Source: Acidimicrobiia bacterium (lineage in GTDB: Bacteria > Actinomycetota > Acidimicrobiia > IMCC26256 > JAGNEX01). Taken from it: a stretch of 64,000 nt of DNA. The DNA lies in contig JACJWE010000002.1 of the NCBI GenBank assembly GCA_020637365.1, forward strand, positions 496,001-560,000, given 5' to 3'. The first letter of the stretch is position 1. The number at the start of each line of letters is the position of its first letter. The notes below the pieces were generated by a model. The model had not been told where the DNA came from and searched no databases. It saw nothing but the letters and a program-made list of their open reading frames with translations. The position numbers and the translations under genes are program-made. Below are positions 60,180 to 64,000 of this stretch, piece by piece.

Positions 60180-61583
60180 CTAGCCAGCGATCTTCGCAAA
60201 CCGGTACACGGTCAGCGATTCGTCGATCTGGCTGTCGTCGCCATATTCCTGGATGGCGAACGACGCCTCGGTGGGCTCACCTGCAGGCCCGAAGGTGTAC
60301 GGACCACCGGCACCGTCGTAGTCGATGTCCTTGCCGTCTTTGATCAAAGCGACGCAGTCGGCAAAGTTGGTGCACTTTTCGCCGTCCCGAGTGACACCGT
60401 TGAGCTCATTTGCGATCGCTACGGGGTCATCGGACTCAGCAACCTCGGCGGCCAACGCAGTGATGATGACAGCGTCGTATGACTCTGGACCGTAGGTGAA
60501 GTCGGTCAGTTCAGAATCGACCTCGAGCATGCGGTTACGGAATTCGTCGGTCAGCTCGGGTGAGGGCAGGGTTCCCTTCATGCCTTTGAGCTCACCACCG
60601 GGGAAGTTCTTGCCCAAGGCGTTACCGATGTTGCCGTCGGTACCGTAGACGATCTTGGCGTCCGGGCCGATGCCCTTCGTGATCATCTCTTTCAAGATCT
60701 GGTCGGATTCGGCGAACCCGACAACCACGTATGCATCAGCGTTGAACGAGGACATTTCGTCGACTTCCGCGGCGAACTCGCTGGCGTTGGTGTCGTACAA
60801 CGAGGTCTCAACGTCGACACCAGACTCTTCGAGCGCTTCTTTGGTGTAGCGCTGAAGGCCCTCACCATAGGGGTCTTGCCGGGCGATGATGAACACCGAC
60901 TCGGCGCCTTCTTCGATCAGGGCGTCTGCCAACACGCGGCCCTGCAACACGTCGGACGGCGCGGTACGGAAGTACATGCCGTTGTCGTCGTAACAGGTGA
61001 AGTCAGGCGAGGTGTTCGCGGGGGAAATCTGGATGACGTTTGCGGACGTGATCTGGTCGATCACCGTAAAGGACACGCCCGAAGATGCTGCACCGACGAT
61101 CACGTCAACGCCGTCGGCAAGCTCTTTGGTGGTTGTCGTTTTAGCGATTTCGGTGTTGGTGTCACCAGAGTCACCTTGGGTGATCTCGACATCGGCACCG
61201 AGCACGCCGCCAGCATCGTTGATTTCTTGAACGGCAAGTTCGGTACCCGCAAACTCGGGGGGTCCGAGGAAAGCGAGGTCACCCGTTTCAGGAAGCAACG
61301 TCCCGATCTTCAGCACGCCGTCACCACCGTCTTCGGTTGGTGTCGGCGGCTGCGTGGGTGTGCAGTCATCGACACTGGCCTGGTCGTCCATTTCGGCTGC
61401 TGTCGTGCTTGCGCCATCCGCTGGTTCGTCTGCCGCTTCGTCTGCGGTCGTCGTTTCACTGGTCGTATCCCCGGTATTGACGTCGCTCGCATCGTTGTCA
61501 TCATCATCGGAACATGCCGACATGACGAGCATCAATACGAACACCAGACCGAGGAGTCGAAAACTCCAATTGCTTGTGCGCAT
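60180..61583 (-). CDS. livK: Liv-type substrate-binding lipoprotein
   Basis: 467 residues from the ATG at 61583, with AAAGGG six bases upstream; ATG at 61589 sits too close to that site. Lipoprotein signal SFRLLGLVFVLMLVMSACSD, then an acidic Asp/Thr/Ala-rich linker of ~60 residues, then the periplasmic binding fold of the leucine-binding family: VLKIGTLLPETGDLAFLGPP, QEINDAGGVLGADVEITQGD, VIVGAASSGVSFTVIDQITS, ADALIEEGAESVFIIARQDP and TYGPESYDAVIITALAAEVA. It would deliver an amino acid or similar solute to LivHMGF encoded convergently across the terminator. Confidence 0.94.
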   Translation of the reverse strand: MRTSNWSFRLLGLVFVLMLVMSACSDDDDNDASDVNTGDTTSETTTADEAADEPADGASTTAAEMDDQASVDDCTPTQPPTPTEDGGDGVLKIGTLLPETGDLAFLGPPEFAGTELAVQEINDAGGVLGADVEITQGDSGDTNTEIAKTTTTKELADGVDVIVGAASSGVSFTVIDQITSANVIQISPANTSPDFTCYDDNGMYFRTAPSDVLQGRVLADALIEEGAESVFIIARQDPYGEGLQRYTKEALEESGVDVETSLYDTNASEFAAEVDEMSSFNADAYVVVGFAESDQILKEMITKGIGPDAKIVYGTDGNIGNALGKNFPGGELKGMKGTLPSPELTDEFRNRMLEVDSELTDFTYGPESYDAVIITALAAEVAESDDPVAIANELNGVTRDGEKCTNFADCVALIKDGKDIDYDGAGGPYTFGPAGEPTEASFAIQEYGDDSQIDESLTVYRFAKIAG

Positions 61584-62251
61584 GCGCATCCCTTTCACGC
61601 AGTCAGGACGCCCCGCCTTCAGGCGCCGTTTACCTGTAGGACGTCTTCTTAGCAAAGAACTGACCAACACCGAAAGACCTCACGGCAAGGAACACCTCCG
61701 AATCACTGGCCGTCAATGCCGCGAATCGACAATGTCAACGACCGCGCCAACACGAACCGACCGTTTGTCGACATCCTGAGTGCATCCACAAAAGCGAAAA
61801 CCATGTCGGACCGATCTTCAGGTTGGTTTCAGGCAACGTCGGGCATTCTGTCCCCATCGACGATGAGAAGGACGGAACAATGTCGTCATCAATCCAACAG
61901 AGCAGCCCAATGGAACGGTCTTTCTGGGAACCAGCGCGGCTGACCGAATCCCAGAGTCGGCATCCCTCAGCAGTTTCTGCTGAGCGGCGAACCACGAAGC
62001 GAGCACAGGGTTCGGGTTCGGGAACAGCGTCCACATGGCAATGGGAAGCCCGCCGATGGCCAGCACCCGTGGCTCATGCCGTCGCCGTAACCGCGATGTC
62101 CCAACCCCTCCCGGTTGCTCGCCCTCGACCCCCTGCACCACCGCGGGTCGGCGTCCGATCTCGGTCGGCGGAAGTGCAGCAGACCTCGGCGCTGTCGGGT
62201 CGGCCCACCCTGCAACCCCGGCACCGTGAGCGGACGGGGGGCGTGAGGCCG
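61584..62251. other. Intergenic region without a supported gene
   Basis: About 670 bases upstream of livK and of the small ORF at 62252. Open frames on both strands (one of 182 codons ending with the small ORF) are rich in Arg, Pro and Ser and lack features of real proteins. It should hold the livK promoter near 61600-61700. Confidence 0.4.
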
Positions 62252-62371
62252 ATGTCTGTGACAGCTGCCAAACGAGCCGCCGCGCATCGCCGCCGGATCG
62301 CTTGGGTAGGCCTTGGCAGCGCTGGCGCATTTCTCACCCTCTTCGCCTCGATGGCCCTGCATCTTCAGTAG
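62252..62371 (+). CDS. Small membrane protein, 39 residues
   Basis: MSVTAAKRAAAHRRRIAWVG begins a positively charged stretch, followed by a single hydrophobic helix (GLGSAGAFLTLFASMALHL). The layout is that of a small single-pass protein with the N-terminus inside. It lies 170 bases before an Asp/His-rich protein and an apbE gene reading the same way, so it may belong to that group. No family recognised. The same frame is open upstream, but those codons look non-coding. Confidence 0.45.
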   Translation: MSVTAAKRAAAHRRRIAWVGLGSAGAFLTLFASMALHLQ

Positions 62372-62544
62372 GGCGAACGACCAGATCTTTGGGTTGATCT
62401 TCCCGAGTAACCCAGACACCGATCAATCCTGGGCAAGCCCCTTGTTTCACTCCCGGTCCTACGCCCTAACCACAGCAACATCACCACGACGCCTATGTGT
62501 GTCTTTGTCAGAAGTCCGAGACTTCAGAAAAGGAAATTGCTCAA

Positions 62545-63447
62545 ATGAAAGCTCCCCTGACCAAACAAAAACTCGCTGCTGCTGGAGTAGCAGCGATCGT
62601 CGCCCTCGGAGCCGGTGCCACAGCGGTGACCGCAACACTTGGTGCGGCGGACCAACAGGCCGACGGCGACACGACAACGTCGACAATCGTGAGCGAATCC
62701 ACCCCATCGACCAACCCAAGCTCGAACGGCACGTCTGCGCCCAATTCGACCGATGCCGGGTGGCCCGACACCGCCAAACCGGAGGCGGGCTCCAATCCAT
62801 GCTCCACAGATGGAGCGGGCCAGGGGTTGGGAAACCGCTACCCCGACGGTGACCACGCCGAAATGGGTGACCACGCCGAAATGGGTGACCACGACGGCGA
62901 CCACGCCGAGATGGGCGAACGTGGCGACCACGACGGAGATTTCGACAGAGATCACGAGTCCGATGACAAGGAGTCCGATGACGGCCAGTCCGGCCGCTCA
63001 CAAGCAGATGAAGCAGATGGCGCAAAAGGCGACTCGGTGCGAACGAGTCAAACCGATTCCGCCGACCACAAACGCCCCTGCAGCCCTGAGGAAATGGCTG
63101 GTCGCCAGGGAATGGGTGAACGCGGCGACCACGACGGAGATTTGGGCGGAGATTTCGACGGAGATCACGAAACCGACGATGAATCTGGGCAGCAACAGGG
63201 CCAAGCGCCGACGGGCACCCCTGGGCTACCTGGACAAATGCCCGAAAGCGGCGACATGCCCGGACGCCGCGGCGGTATGGGCCAAGCCAATACCGACTCC
63301 AACGGTCAGGGTCAGACACCAAACGTCGGAAATGCACCGCAATCAAACGACGGAACCAACAACGGCAACACCGGTAGGGGAGAATCTGGCACGAGCCAGA
63401 CACCAGGGATGCAACAGCGCAGCCACTCCCAATCCTCAGGAAGCTAG
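62545..63447 (+). CDS. Exported Asp/His/Gly-rich repeat protein
   Basis: About 300 residues from MKAPLTKQKLAAAGVAAIVA, a signal-type N-terminus (cleavage or anchor near AVTATLGA). A Ser/Thr-rich linker leads to CSTDGAGQGLGNRYPDGDHA and tandem copies of GDHAEMGDHAEMGDHDGD, ERGDHDGDFD and DHESDDKESDD, repeated again near residue 210 (GERGDHDGDLGGDFDGDHE). The rest is Gly/Gln/Asn/Pro-rich. Acidic-plus-His repeats suggest metal-ion binding (calcium or transition metals), which is an inference. It has two Cys far apart. It ends seven bases before the apbE start, so the two are probably co-transcribed. Confidence 0.7.
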   Translation: MKAPLTKQKLAAAGVAAIVALGAGATAVTATLGAADQQADGDTTTSTIVSESTPSTNPSSNGTSAPNSTDAGWPDTAKPEAGSNPCSTDGAGQGLGNRYPDGDHAEMGDHAEMGDHDGDHAEMGERGDHDGDFDRDHESDDKESDDGQSGRSQADEADGAKGDSVRTSQTDSADHKRPCSPEEMAGRQGMGERGDHDGDLGGDFDGDHETDDESGQQQGQAPTGTPGLPGQMPESGDMPGRRGGMGQANTDSNGQGQTPNVGNAPQSNDGTNNGNTGRGESGTSQTPGMQQRSHSQSSGS

Positions 63448-63454
63448 ATAGACA

Positions 63455-64000
63455 ATGCGACTCCGATCGAACCGCCCCAATTTCCTAGCGATGGCACCCT
63501 TCGTGCGCACGGACGGAAGCGGAGACCCCTCAGATGCGTTTGCCGATCTCGTAGGTCTCGAAGGCCTCACCGACGATCGTTTCCGCCGCTCAGCAGGGCA
63601 AGAAAGCCAGCGACGAATCCCAGCCATGGGCTCACAAGCGCATCTCGTTGTGCACGGTGACCCACGGTTGGTCGACGGGGCGGTCGATCGGTTGTCACAG
63701 CTTGAAGATCTCTGGAGTCGGTTTCTGCCCGACAGCGATATCAGCCGGATCAACCGGGCTGATGGAGCACCCACACGGGTCGCCGCCGAGACCATCGCGG
63801 TGCTCGAACTCGCCGTCGCTGGCTGGACACGATCGTACGGGCGTTTCGACCCGACCATGGGTGTCCAGATGAACGACGCTGGCTATGACCGGCCACGCTC
63901 GTGGCAGGACTGGGAGAACCCAGACCTCGATACCGACTCTTCTGGCAGCACATCTGGCCCGGCACCCTCTGGGAACGCCTCCCCCCAGGGCGGTGCCGGG
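63455..64000 (+). CDS. apbE: FAD:protein FMN transferase ApbE (3' partial)
   Basis: The first 182 residues are in view and the frame is open to the window end. After a ~50-residue leader without a lipobox, the ApbE domain starts at RRIPAMGSQAHLVVHGDPRL (the MGS/MGT opening), then VDRLSQLEDLWSRFLPDSDI, SRINRADGAP, and GWTRSYGRFDPTMGVQMNDA with the FDPT block that binds FAD. ApbE attaches FMN to a Thr in FMN-binding proteins using Mg2+, usually outside the membrane. Its substrate should be encoded nearby, probably downstream of the window. The Asp-rich protein before it may be part of the same system. Confidence 0.88.
   Translation, partial: MRLRSNRPNFLAMAPFVRTDGSGDPSDAFADLVGLEGLTDDRFRRSAGQESQRRIPAMGSQAHLVVHGDPRLVDGAVDRLSQLEDLWSRFLPDSDISRINRADGAPTRVAAETIAVLELAVAGWTRSYGRFDPTMGVQMNDAGYDRPRSWQDWENPDLDTDSSGSTSGPAPSGNASPQGGAG

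Noticed and set aside
61823..62371. 182-codon frame as one protein
   Set aside because: Only the last 39 codons look protein-like (basic start plus one helix); the rest has random composition.

Overview
The window is GC-rich, tightly packed bacterial chromosome. Its best taxonomic marker is the block at 42.1-49.4 kb, fhaA-fhaB-pstP-rodA-pbpA-pknB next to a tRNA-Leu(CAG), which is the elongation/division kinase cluster typical of Actinobacteria. Frequent GTG starts, ATGA/GTGA gene overlaps, a DUF222-HNH protein, a monomeric NADP isocitrate dehydrogenase and a GT5 glycogen synthase operon fit the same phylum. A deep lineage such as Acidimicrobiia is my guess (only one PASTA kinase, no pknA), not something the sequence proves. 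No rRNA, prophage, plasmid origin or CRISPR array was seen.

Layout. 0-6.7 kb: the end of a DHA2-type MFS exporter, a DrrAB-like ABC exporter, the ribosome-maturation GTPase RsgA, a secreted SGNH hydrolase and an RDD membrane protein. 6.8-17.9 kb: a five-gene glycogen operon on the minus strand (glgA-malQ-glgP-glgB-glgX) with overlapping or nearly touching genes; malQ carries a fused, catalytically dead GlgB-like C-terminal half. 18.1-22.3 kb: small lipoproteins, a ribbon-helix-helix antitoxin and a frame-broken methyltransferase. 22.4-27.0 kb: a defence island with a Panacea-domain protein, a Phd antitoxin with a decayed PIN toxin, a DUF433/DUF5615 toxin-antitoxin pair and a complete NaeI-type restriction-modification system. 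27.2-35.8 kb: an acetyltransferase, a molybdopterin oxidoreductase, and metabolic genes with HxlR and TetR regulators, several of them visibly cut by deletions. 35.9-41.2 kb: IS481 scars, a second DUF433/PIN-like pair, a TetR regulator with a clear operator, a DUF222-HNH endonuclease and a PH-domain membrane protein. 41.6-49.4 kb: tRNA-Leu and the fha/pstP/rodA/pbpA/pknB operon. 49.5-54.9 kb: iron-containing alcohol dehydrogenase, monomeric isocitrate dehydrogenase and a small secreted protein. 55.5-61.6 kb: a branched-chain amino-acid type (Liv) ABC importer with two unusual subunits. 61.6-64 kb: a 39-residue membrane peptide, an Asp/His-rich repeat protein and the start of an ApbE flavin transferase.

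How the genes work together. The glycogen operon can build (GlgA, GlgB) and dismantle (GlgP, GlgX, MalQ) glycogen in one transcript, but glgC is not in view. The Liv cluster encodes a full importer: periplasmic binding lipoprotein (convergent), two permeases and two ATPases. The fha-pknB operon links Ser/Thr phosphorylation to septal and lateral peptidoglycan synthesis.

The most unusual observations are the LivG ATPase with four predicted membrane helices inserted between Walker A and the Q-loop, the MalQ/pseudo-GlgB fusion, the LivH permease with an exported beta-rich N-terminal domain, two separately located DUF433 plus PIN-like modules with the same layout, and a set of deletions that removed the 5' ends of a divergent hydrolase/TetR pair and the core of an hxlR gene. 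Several genes (glgX, malQ, the methyltransferase, the acetoacetate decarboxylase-like gene, fhaA, the IS481 transposase) are split by single indels, mostly in short homopolymers; this looks more like residual sequencing error than gene decay, and it limits confidence in all frame-broken calls.
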